A program made the translations under genes and the position numbers. Of a stretch of DNA of 64,000 nucleotides, positions 1 through 8,142 are shown piece by piece; within the stretch, counting starts at the first letter, position 1; each line of letters begins with the position of its first letter. The stretch lies in NCBI GenBank assembly GCA_040394475.1, contig JBEBSD010000024.1, forward strand, positions 14,498 to 78,497. Direction: 5' to 3'. Origin of the DNA: JBEBSD01 sp040394475 (lineage in GTDB: Bacteria; Bacteroidota; Bacteroidia; Cytophagales; Spirosomataceae). The notes below the pieces were generated by a model. The model saw nothing but the letters and a program-made list of their open reading frames with translations. It ran no database searches and had not been told where the DNA came from.

Positions 1-1
1 C

Positions 2-178
2 CTGCATTATGATGTACGGTTCCTGTTCCGCGCAGCCGCCGGACAAATTCCGCAGGTAAACAGCGAATCCCGGGAAATCCGTTGGGTTTCCCTGCCTGAA
101 GTGGTGCATTATAACGACAGCGAATCCCTGCTCCGGATGGCCCGCAAGACACTGGCCTTATCGTTTGACGAATTTTAA
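2..178 (+). CDS. NUDIX hydrolase, C-terminal fragment
   Basis: An open frame enters from the left edge and stops with TAA at 176-178, giving the last 58 residues of a protein whose start lies outside the window. The residues resemble the C-terminal half of a NUDIX pyrophosphohydrolase: a beta strand (HYDVRFLF), then an E-S-R-E-I-R-W-V-S-L-P-E-V segment typical of the strand and helix after the Nudix box, and a C-terminal helix. The Nudix box itself is not in the window, so substrate and activity cannot be judged. Its 3' end overlaps that of the convergent subtilase gene by 21 bp. Confidence 0.6.
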   Translation: MHYDVRFLFRAAAGQIPQVNSESREIRWVSLPEVVHYNDSESLLRMARKTLALSFDEF

Positions 179-2077
179 TGTTTTAAACGTATCATTCCCG
201 ATACGGAGCCGGAGCCAGTAAAATCCGGGCGGCAGCCCTTCCACAGGGATACTGATTTCAGGAGCTGCAGCGTATTCCCGTCCGAGCATCGTCTGCCCCG
301 TCACGGAAATCACTGTTGCGGTCAATTTCCCGTTGGCCATCGTTCCGCGAAAGCCCAGATGGAGTTCGGATAAGACCGGATTGGGCCAGAGCGACACTTC
401 TTCCGGTTCCGGTTCGGCGGCGGTGATCACCAGCTGCACCCGTGCTATTTCCGAATAAGCCCCTGCCTGCTGGTACACCACCAATGCACGCACCCGGTAC
501 GCATATTCTCCGGATGCATATAAGGTATCGCTCTCATAAGCCGTTGTGGTAAGGGTCGCTATCTTTGTAAATTCTCCACCATTATACGATCGCTCCAGCT
601 CATACACGACGTCCATTTCGGGCATATAGCGCCAGGAAAGACTTACGACATTACCCGACACGGTCGTTGCCAACGCCGTTGGCATGTCTATGGCCATTAC
701 CGCATAATAAGGCACTCCATAGCCCAGTTCACTGTCAGGATTCGCTGCCTGGTGCCCCATTGACTTAAGAAGTCCGATAATTTCCTGAGCGGTTTTATCC
801 GGATGCATCTGCCAGATCAACGCGGCAAATCCGCTTACCAGCGGAGCCGAAAATGAGGTCCCCATACTGGACGACACCCCGCCGGCGGAATTTCCCACTC
901 TCACTGCCGAACCCAGGCCGACTACGTCCGGTTTGAGTGTTCCCTCAGCATTAGGTCCTATCGAACTGAAAGGAGCCCGCTGAAGCGAAGCGTTTACGGC
1001 CCCCACCGTCAGAACGGAATCGACATCCGCCGGCGCCGTAATGTAGGTCCAGGCCTTATTTCCTTCATTCCCCGCAGAAATCACCAGCAGCATCCCGGTC
1101 CGGGCGGCCATGCGGGCTGCTCTGGAAATAATGGCCGTATGGCCGTCCATGTCCGCGTAAGTATAATCATCCGCCGCATTGTCAAACGTGGAGTATCCCA
1201 GTGAGGTATTGATAATATCTACCCCGATACTGTCTGCCCTTTCCGCCGCCAGCAGCCAGGTCACTTCCTCATAGAGGGTCTCATTAGGTGCATTTTCGGT
1301 ACGGTACAGCACAAAGCCCGCGTCAAATGCGGCGCCGATCAGGGTACCTTCTTTCCGGGCTGCGATCGTACTGAGGACATTCAGACCGTGGCTGTGATCG
1401 TTGTAGACGTTTGTTTCATTGGCTACAAAATCGTAGGTGTCCAACACCCTTCCGCCGGCGTACAGATCGGTCAGGTAATCCTGACTGTCTGCATTCGTAA
1501 AACCCGAATCCAGTACTCCTATAAGCATTCCCGAGCCGGTATAGCCTTTGTTATGCAGGGCAGGTACTCCCATCAGTTCCAGTTGTGTCCTGCTTAACCC
1601 ATAATCCAGCTCCGCTACTTTTTCGAATTTATCAGCCTGTTCCGACACGCCGGTTCTTGCGGTCACCAGGTTCGCCGGCGCGAGCATCCGGTCGCGTTCA
1701 ATCCCTTTAAAATAAGGAAGTTCCCGAATGGCCTCCAGCTGTTCGGTGTTCGCACTTACCACGACCCCGTTAAACCACCGGGTAGCGTAATAGACATACG
1801 CGCCCGTCGCTTTCACCCCCGCGATATAGTTGGGATTCACCGGCAGATCAGCCGCTGTCAGTTCGATTTGCTGTTTGACGCGACGCTGGATCGCCCGCTC
1901 GGTCAAAAACTCCTCCGGCCGGTCGACGGCATAGGGAGAACCTGCTTTATCGGTAAACAACACCAGGTAACGGGGATCATTCTGGGCATAGCCCGGGCAC
2001 GCTCCCGCAACCATCAGCCAGCACGCCGACAGCCACCGGGCAATTCTTATATAATTCATTCCGGCAAACACATTCAT
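158..2077 (-). CDS. S8 subtilisin-like serine peptidase with type IX secretion sorting domain
   Basis: A 639-residue secreted protease. Residues 7-32 form a signal peptide ending in GYAQ; an in-frame ATG at residue 7 (2059) is an equally good start. The catalytic triad is visible: Asp190 in GVLDSGF, His230 in DHSHG, Ser408 in GTSFSAP, with the oxyanion Asn337 in SAGNEG. Residues 480-555 look like a fibronectin-type beta domain. The last ~75 residues (from LWPNPV to the final basic KFVKR) match the type A Por sorting domain, which takes proteins across the outer membrane through T9SS. It is probably a cell-surface or released endopeptidase. It is transcribed alone; the two-component genes upstream end 250 bp away. 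Confidence 0.93.
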   Translation of the reverse strand: MNVFAGMNYIRIARWLSACWLMVAGACPGYAQNDPRYLVLFTDKAGSPYAVDRPEEFLTERAIQRRVKQQIELTAADLPVNPNYIAGVKATGAYVYYATRWFNGVVVSANTEQLEAIRELPYFKGIERDRMLAPANLVTARTGVSEQADKFEKVAELDYGLSRTQLELMGVPALHNKGYTGSGMLIGVLDSGFTNADSQDYLTDLYAGGRVLDTYDFVANETNVYNDHSHGLNVLSTIAARKEGTLIGAAFDAGFVLYRTENAPNETLYEEVTWLLAAERADSIGVDIINTSLGYSTFDNAADDYTYADMDGHTAIISRAARMAARTGMLLVISAGNEGNKAWTYITAPADVDSVLTVGAVNASLQRAPFSSIGPNAEGTLKPDVVGLGSAVRVGNSAGGVSSSMGTSFSAPLVSGFAALIWQMHPDKTAQEIIGLLKSMGHQAANPDSELGYGVPYYAVMAIDMPTALATTVSGNVVSLSWRYMPEMDVVYELERSYNGGEFTKIATLTTTAYESDTLYASGEYAYRVRALVVYQQAGAYSEIARVQLVITAAEPEPEEVSLWPNPVLSELHLGFRGTMANGKLTATVISVTGQTMLGREYAAAPEISIPVEGLPPGFYWLRLRIGNDTFKTLKFVKR

Positions 2078-2327
2078 CTGATTTCACTTTTCCGGGGATA
2101 AAGATAACGGGTTCCCGGCTGGCTTGAAAATGAAGCAGGGGATTAAATTACAAATTCGAAGACTTCCATTCGTTGAAACAGGCTATTGGCCGTGTTTACA
2201 ATCAGTTCAATTTCTTCTCCCCGGAAACAGTACCCGCATCGTGCACCTATACAGCGTCGCTGCGCATTAGTGTCCCACCGCTTGGCTCGTTTACAGGAAA
2301 ACGCCGGAGAAAGCAGCCGTTTAGCTT

Positions 2328-3077
2328 TCAGGACCGGTTGTTCTGCAATGCGTTAAGGACCTTCTTCAATTCCGCTTTACTTCCCGAAGGAATTGAGATT
2401 TTTTCATTGAAATTGCTAAAATAAATATAGTTCTGGTCGAAACGTTCGATATGATCCAGATTGATAATATAAGATCTTGACAACCGGAAAAAGCTAGTTT
2501 CCGGCAAATACTGAGAGAGATAGGTAAGGTTTCCCGTCACGGTAACCGCTTTCTCTTTGGTTGTCAGATGAATGATGGAGTAGACACGGCTCGCCTGAAT
2601 CAGCAAGATTTCTTTTTTAGGAATCTTCTTATAAATATCTTTAATCTTAACAAAGATATTCTCCGGGATATAGTCCTTTGTGCGGTTCCCGGCCCGGCTT
2701 TGAGAAAAATAGTAATACGCCAGTTCCACCTGGTAGGCGAGTTCATTATGCCGGAAAGGTTTAAGCAGATAGGCCGCCGGCAGGGTTTCTTTAGCCCTCA
2801 TAAATATTTCCGGTCCTGAATTAGCAGTCAGGTAAATTATCGGCATCCAGTTATGTTCAAGTAATTCTTTTGCAATAGCAATCCCGTCTAAAGCGGATTT
2901 TTTCAGGATAACATCCAGTATCGCGATATCAGCAGGGTTTTTCTTAATCGAAGCCATCGCTTCCTGGTAATTTTTAGTAATAGCCGTTATCTGGTGACCC
3001 GCTTCTTCCAATGTTACTTTCAGATCGGTTGCCGTAATAATTTCGTCTTCTAAAATAAGAATTTTCAATGATTGCAT
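2328..3077 (-). CDS. LytR/AlgR-type response regulator (REC + LytTR)
   Basis: A 249-residue DNA-binding response regulator. I chose the ATG at 3077 (MQSLKILILEDE) over an upstream in-frame TTG at 3092 because it begins right at the receiver fold. The receiver domain covers residues 4-118: acidic pair Glu10/Asp11, phospho-acceptor Asp55 in AILDV, Thr84, and Lys106 in LLKPF. The C-terminal ~100 residues form a LytTR domain (FFRLSRSYIINLDHI is diagnostic), which binds DNA through beta strands. It lies 11 bp after the sensor kinase gene, so the two are co-transcribed and form a cognate pair. Target genes cannot be read from the sequence. Confidence 0.93.
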   Translation of the reverse strand: MQSLKILILEDEIITATDLKVTLEEAGHQITAITKNYQEAMASIKKNPADIAILDVILKKSALDGIAIAKELLEHNWMPIIYLTANSGPEIFMRAKETLPAAYLLKPFRHNELAYQVELAYYYFSQSRAGNRTKDYIPENIFVKIKDIYKKIPKKEILLIQASRVYSIIHLTTKEKAVTVTGNLTYLSQYLPETSFFRLSRSYIINLDHIERFDQNYIYFSNFNEKISIPSGSKAELKKVLNALQNNRS

Positions 3078-3088
3078 ATAGAGGTGAT

Positions 3089-4822
3089 TCAAATTGTAAA
3101 CTCCATGGTAAAAACCAATCCGGAAGAGGCCTGACCATTCCGATAGCTAAACTGACCGGTGGCATCCAGCTGTCCGGCCTGCATGTTGATCAGTTCCATC
3201 CCGAACGAACCGCCCTGGATCATCCCGGGAAAAACAGCGGAACTCTTTTTCCCTGACCCGTTCAGGTCCTCCTCATTCTGCGCTCCGTTGTCAGAAACTT
3301 CCAGCCGTAAACGATCCTTTTTTATGCGGATACACGATATTTTCAACTCGGGCGAAGCGTTATAAGGAAAGGCGTACTTGCAGGAGTTCGTAATCAGTTC
3401 ATTGAGGATCATCCCCATTGGAATAATCTGATCGGGAGGAAGCGATACCGCATCGATAGTCAGTATTGTTTCCACATCCGAATAGCCGCAGGCCGCCAGA
3501 ACCGTATCGGTAAGCTCCTCAATAAACCGCTCCGTATCTATTCCTGCAAGATGTTCTTCTTCATACAATTTCTGCTGTACCATCGCCATATATTCTACCC
3601 GAAGCCGGCTGTCCGTGAGTACTTGCCGGGCAAATTCATCCGACAGTCTCCGGGACTGAAGGTGCAGCATGCTGGCCATTACCTGCAGGTTATTTTTAAC
3701 CCGGTGATTTTGTTCCCTTACCAGTGAAGCGTTGATGGCGCTGATGCGTTTATTTTTCCGGTAGAGGCGATAAAAGATCGTCCCTGTAACGATTGCAGCC
3801 GCAAACAGCATGGCCAGCGCCAGGATTAACCCGGTTTGCATCCTGAGGTTTCGCCGGTTCAGGTCAAGCTCGGTCCGTTGAGCTGCCAGTTCCGCTTCCT
3901 TTTTTTCCGTTTCAAATTCCACATTCAGGCGGCTGATGATGCTGTCGCGCTCATGACTCAGTCTTTCACGCTCCGTTAACCGGGTTAAAACCGAACTCCT
4001 ATACGCCTTTTCCCAGTCGCTTGTCTTCCGGTAATAAAACTCCGAAGCCCGCGTGAACATTGTCTCAACCTGAAAAGGCCAACTTCTTTTCTTATTGTAT
4101 AACTCCTTTACCTCCTCAAGCGTCTGCCCGGCAAGTTTAAACTGATCGCTTGCCGTATAAGCATTTAACAGTTCCATCAGTGTAGTGAGAGTGCTGTTTT
4201 CGTCGCCTCGCTCCCGGTATACCTTCAGGGCACTTTCCAGAGCCGGGGTCGCCCCGGACATATTAAATAGCGCCCGGAACCGGCCATTCAGCGAACTGGC
4301 TTTCGCCATTGCCAGTGTATCCTTCATTTGATACGCCAGTGTTTCATACAATTTGATATGCTCCTGTATAGGTGCAGCTTTTGACGGCTCTTTACGCGAC
4401 GTCATCAGCCCAATTTCCGCCAGTTGTCTGTACGCTTTCAGCAGGCCCTCGTCTGAACCAATCCGTTTGAATATCCCTTCCGCTCTGCCGGTATGCTGTA
4501 ACGCCACTTCGAAACGATGCCGGGTGGCTTCCGTATCACTTATCCAAATATGCAGCCGACCCAATTCAAATGAGTCTCCGTGCGGTTCCAGCAGGGTAAG
4601 CGCTTTTAGAAAATGGCGCTGCGAACCCGAATAATCGCCCGCGATGAAATAGGCTTTCCCATACAGGTAATAAGCCTCCGCCAACAATTTCGGATCATTC
4701 TTCGCAAGGGCGTCCTGCTCTGTTTTCTGTGCATTCCGGATGCGGGAAGGGTCCGCTCCGTCTTGTCCGAAAACACCTGTTGCAACCAGCAAACAGGCCA
4801 CTATGACAACATAACGATCCAC
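3089..4822 (-). CDS. TPR-containing sensor histidine kinase (HisKA_2 type)
   Basis: A 577-residue inner-membrane kinase. It starts at a GTG (4822) directly before a signal peptide (residues 1-20, ending VFGQ). A periplasmic region of tetratricopeptide-like helices follows (about 25-290), then a coiled-coil (295-325), one membrane segment (330-352), the phospho-accepting box QNHRVKNNLQ with His373, and an HATPase domain with the N box LNELITNSCKYAFPY. The HRVKNN form of the H box marks the HisKA_2/HWE-like group. The TPR domain probably senses a protein or peptide ligand; that is inference. It is upstream of, and co-directional with, the LytTR regulator. Confidence 0.92.
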   Translation of the reverse strand: MDRYVVIVACLLVATGVFGQDGADPSRIRNAQKTEQDALAKNDPKLLAEAYYLYGKAYFIAGDYSGSQRHFLKALTLLEPHGDSFELGRLHIWISDTEATRHRFEVALQHTGRAEGIFKRIGSDEGLLKAYRQLAEIGLMTSRKEPSKAAPIQEHIKLYETLAYQMKDTLAMAKASSLNGRFRALFNMSGATPALESALKVYRERGDENSTLTTLMELLNAYTASDQFKLAGQTLEEVKELYNKKRSWPFQVETMFTRASEFYYRKTSDWEKAYRSSVLTRLTERERLSHERDSIISRLNVEFETEKKEAELAAQRTELDLNRRNLRMQTGLILALAMLFAAAIVTGTIFYRLYRKNKRISAINASLVREQNHRVKNNLQVMASMLHLQSRRLSDEFARQVLTDSRLRVEYMAMVQQKLYEEEHLAGIDTERFIEELTDTVLAACGYSDVETILTIDAVSLPPDQIIPMGMILNELITNSCKYAFPYNASPELKISCIRIKKDRLRLEVSDNGAQNEEDLNGSGKKSSAVFPGMIQGGSFGMELINMQAGQLDATGQFSYRNGQASSGLVFTMEFTI

Positions 4823-5295
4823 AGGAGAATCAGGGTTTTAATACTACTACCATTGCAATATAGCCAACAAGCCCCAAATTAAAAACCCTTTGAATACTTC
4901 TATGTGACAAATATTGCAGGGGAATTAATCCGTTCCTAATGAGCCGCGCGGCCAGTGGTATCGCCGGCGTCCGAAAGCGTCGCATATCTTTATCGGCGAC
5001 GGAAGCAGCCCGGTCCCGGCTATTCGCAGTACTTGCTCCATCCGCCCGTAATAGGTATACGATCGATCTCGGTATAAAGAAATCACAAAAAGAATACCCG
5101 AAACAATGGAAAAGAAAAGTGGTTTATAATCGAGACTTAATTAACTGGAAAAAGGGGAAACTTTTACAAAATACCTGCCAAGTCCGGAATCTGCCAAGTA
5201 GCGCTTTCCGAATGACCAGAAAATGCTTTCCAACTACCAATTTGTTTTCCGGAGAAGAAACCAATCAATCTCAAAAGTAGGGATAAGCCCCCCTC
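4823..5295. other. Intergenic region, 473 bp, no gene recognised
   Basis: This region separates the start of the sensor kinase from the end of the glutamate-synthase-like gene, both on the minus strand. A 113-codon plus-strand frame at 4939-5280 has basic, low-complexity, unfamiliar sequence and no recognisable start signal, so I do not count it as a gene. The kinase promoter should lie at about 4830-4900; AT-rich sequence is present there but no exact TAnnTTTG box. Confidence 0.5.
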
Positions 5296-6870
5296 TCACT
5301 TTCCCCGGACACCTCCACCCAGATAGGCACAGCTGAGGAGTTTTCCGACGCCTTCAAACGCTACTTCGTCTTTGATATAGCCGTGGGCCACCCGTAAGGG
5401 TTGGGTCAGGTTGTTGTCCCCCATCGACACATCCACATCATCCATCGTAAACTGGCAGGGATGTTCGTACCCTGATGCCTGGGTGATCTCGATGATTTCT
5501 TTCGTAATGGTTTTGACGTAATTATAGAACCGCTCACTTTTCAGCGTAGGATCAAGGCCTGCCGTCAGCCATTTATTATTGGTCGTTATCCCGGTAGGGC
5601 AGCGATTGGTATGACAAATTTGTGCCTGGATACATCCGATGGACATCATCGCTTCCCGCGCCACATTGATAACATCTGCTCCCATTGCAAACGCCATAAT
5701 CGCCTTATCCGGCAGCCCCAGCTTTCCAGATGCGATAAATGTCACGCGGTCAGTAAGCCGGTATTGCTGGAAAATCCGGTATACTTTTCCGAAACCGTAG
5801 ACAAAAGGCAGCGAAACGTGATCGGCGAACGACGGCGGCGCGGCGCCGGTGCCTCCCTCTCCCCCGTCGATGGTAATAAAATCCGGTCCCTTGCCGGTTT
5901 CGACCATGACCTTTGCCAATTTTTCCCACATATCCAATTTCCCGACAGCAGCCTTGATTCCCACCGGTAAACCGGTTGCTGCAGCCATTTCCTCTATAAA
6001 TCCAACCATTCCCCGTACCCCTGAAAAGGCTGTGTGATAAGGCCTGGAGACTACATCCTGCCCCATCGGGACATGGCGGATTGCTGCGATTTCGGGTGTA
6101 ATCTTACTGGCCGGCAGTACCCCTCCCTTTCCCGGCTTGGCCCCTTGTGACAGTTTCAGCTCGAGCATTCTGACAAAAGGATTTGCAGTCGTCAGCTTCA
6201 CCAGTTTCTCCATATTGAAGTCACCCTTTTCGTCGCGTACCCCGAAGTAGGACGTTCCGATGTTCAGCACCACATCAGCGCCAAACTTGTGATAGGGCGA
6301 CAACCCGCCCTCCCCGGTATTATGATAATTCCCAAACTTCAGGGCGCCTTTGTTCAGGGCTTCCACTGCATTGGCCGACAAGGATCCGAAGCTCATCGCA
6401 CTGATATTCACGACTGATTTGGGACGATAGGGCTTTTCCCGCCGGTGGTACAAGCCAATCACCTTGGCAGACGGCAAGGCATAATGCAACGGATCCTCCG
6501 GGTTTTCGACACTGTGCGGATGCGCATCCGGGAGCCTGATCGGGAGCAGCGCCGGTTTTATCAGGACATACCCGGGGCTTGACATATCCTGGTCGGTCCC
6601 GAACCCCTGGTAATTATTTTCCCGTTTGGAGGAAGCATAAATCCACGACCGCTGGCGCCGGTTAAAGGGAAGCTCTTCCCGGTTGTTGGCGACAATATAC
6701 TGCCTTATTTCGGGACCGATGGACTCGATCATATACCGGAAATGCCCCAGCACCGGAAAATTGTGCTGAATCGTGTGCCGGTTTTGCAGGACATCGCGGA
6801 TGGCCAGCGCCCCTAATCCTATCAGTAAATATCCCCACCAGGAGATTTGGGACAACCATTCAATAATCAT
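5296..6870 (-). CDS. Membrane-anchored FMN-binding glutamate-synthase-like protein
   Basis: A 524-residue protein related to the FMN/Fe-S (GltB central) domain of glutamate synthase, without the amidotransferase domain. Residues 7-27 form one N-terminal membrane helix. Glycine-rich FMN-barrel motifs are visible (GGEGGTGAAPP; VNISAMSFGSLS), and a cysteine cluster near residues 405-417 (CIQAQICHTNRC) matches the 3Fe-4S ligands of glutamate synthases. Stand-alone proteins of this type are widespread, and the physiological substrate of most is unknown. The start overlaps the end of aroA by 11 bp, which suggests translational coupling. Family assignment is firm; reaction is not. Confidence 0.9.
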   Translation of the reverse strand: MIIEWLSQISWWGYLLIGLGALAIRDVLQNRHTIQHNFPVLGHFRYMIESIGPEIRQYIVANNREELPFNRRQRSWIYASSKRENNYQGFGTDQDMSSPGYVLIKPALLPIRLPDAHPHSVENPEDPLHYALPSAKVIGLYHRREKPYRPKSVVNISAMSFGSLSANAVEALNKGALKFGNYHNTGEGGLSPYHKFGADVVLNIGTSYFGVRDEKGDFNMEKLVKLTTANPFVRMLELKLSQGAKPGKGGVLPASKITPEIAAIRHVPMGQDVVSRPYHTAFSGVRGMVGFIEEMAAATGLPVGIKAAVGKLDMWEKLAKVMVETGKGPDFITIDGGEGGTGAAPPSFADHVSLPFVYGFGKVYRIFQQYRLTDRVTFIASGKLGLPDKAIMAFAMGADVINVAREAMMSIGCIQAQICHTNRCPTGITTNNKWLTAGLDPTLKSERFYNYVKTITKEIIEITQASGYEHPCQFTMDDVDVSMGDNNLTQPLRVAHGYIKDEVAFEGVGKLLSCAYLGGGVRGK

Positions 6871-8098
6871 AGTGCAATTGGGTTACTTTACTTAAATCGT
6901 CCCAGAAACCGGGATACGACTTCACAACAACGCCTGGTTCCTCAATCACCACCGGCCGCACAATCCCTACGGGAGCGAACGCCATCGCCATCCGGTGATC
7001 ATCATAAGTAGCGATTACCGGGACGCCAGCTTCTCCGCTCCCGGGGACGCTCACCACTTCGTACAAGTGATCTGCTTCAAGTTCATGCAGCCCGGCGCCT
7101 ATTTTCCGGAGTTCGGCCTGTAATGCGGCCACCCGGTCTGTTTCTTTTATTTTCAAACTCTCAATGCCTGTCATGCGCAGGGGAATCCCCTTTGCCGCAC
7201 AACAGACGGCTACGGTCTGAACCAGATCCGGGCACCCGGAAAAGTCATACTCCAGCGATGCTGCCGCCGGCTGCTTGCGCAAAAGCACCCCCCGATCCGT
7301 AAATGTACTGGCGACCCCCAGTCCCTTCATGATACCGGCAATAGCGCTGTCGCCCTGCAGCGAATCACTTTTCAACCCTAACAATTCGACCTCCGCCTCT
7401 TCCGCAAGCGCTACGACACTGTACCAATAGCTTGCTCCTGACCAGTCCGACTCTACTGCAAAAGGTACGGCCCGGTAGGTTTGCGCCGGCACGGTGATGC
7501 TGCCTGCCTCCCAATCGGCTTCATGCGTTACCCCAAAATGACTCATTTGACGGAGCGTCATTTCGATGTAGGGACGCGACCCTATTTCACCGTCCAGGTG
7601 CAAAACAAGTCCTTCCGGCAGTGTCGGTGCGATCATCAGGAGAGCAGAAATAAACTGGCTGCTGACATTACTTTTGACGGTCAGCTCCCTCGTACCCGAA
7701 TACACAAATCCTCCGAGTTTCATCGGCGGATATCCCTCCTTTCCCTCATAGGTAATACCGGCCCCCAATGTGCGGAGGGCTTCTACCAGGATGCCAATCG
7801 GCCGTTCGCACATCCGTGGTGTTCCCGTCATTCGTTTAGACTGGCCTGTTACGGCGAAATAGGCGGTCAGGAAGCGCATGGTAGCGCCCGCATCGATGAC
7901 ATCCGCCACTTCTTCGTCCGATCGCAGCAGGCGCTGCATCGTCTGGGAATCCCGCGCCTCCGATACGTTCGACAATTCGCTTTTGAACCCGGTCAGCGCG
8001 TTGATGATCAGCGCGCGGTTACTTTCACTCTTGGATGCCGCTAACCGGATCACAGCTTGTACAGGGGTTTCTACCGGGTTAATCAATACAGATTTCAA
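6860..8098 (-). CDS. aroA: 3-phosphoshikimate 1-carboxyvinyltransferase (EPSP synthase)
   Basis: A 412-residue enzyme of the shikimate pathway that transfers enolpyruvyl from PEP to shikimate-3-phosphate. Diagnostic parts are the N-terminal substrate loop AASKSESNRAL, the DAGATMRF segment, the KETDR motif near residue 327 and the C-terminal DDHRMAMAFA. The start is a TTG at 8098; the frame is open upstream but has no ATG, and the TTG puts the first strand where the family begins. The usual RPIGILVEALRTLGA block is present. Probably in one transcript with the downstream flavoprotein gene. Confidence 0.95.
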   Translation of the reverse strand: MKSVLINPVETPVQAVIRLAASKSESNRALIINALTGFKSELSNVSEARDSQTMQRLLRSDEEVADVIDAGATMRFLTAYFAVTGQSKRMTGTPRMCERPIGILVEALRTLGAGITYEGKEGYPPMKLGGFVYSGTRELTVKSNVSSQFISALLMIAPTLPEGLVLHLDGEIGSRPYIEMTLRQMSHFGVTHEADWEAGSITVPAQTYRAVPFAVESDWSGASYWYSVVALAEEAEVELLGLKSDSLQGDSAIAGIMKGLGVASTFTDRGVLLRKQPAAASLEYDFSGCPDLVQTVAVCCAAKGIPLRMTGIESLKIKETDRVAALQAELRKIGAGLHELEADHLYEVVSVPGSGEAGVPVIATYDDHRMAMAFAPVGIVRPVVIEEPGVVVKSYPGFWDDLSKVTQLHYDY

Positions 8099-8142
8099 AA
8101 TACTATTGGTTAAACTGTGGCCTTCGCCACGATCCGTTGGAT

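Noticed and set aside
4844..4851. CTACTACC upstream of the sensor kinase, as in the sigma/fecR promoter element
   Set aside because: It lies on the opposite strand relative to the gene and lacks the TTTGTCTTTA block at the required distance.
4939..5280. 113-codon plus-strand frame in the gap between the sensor kinase and the flavoprotein gene
   Set aside because: The product is basic, low in complexity and unlike any family I know. Both flanking genes run on the other strand and no start signal is visible.
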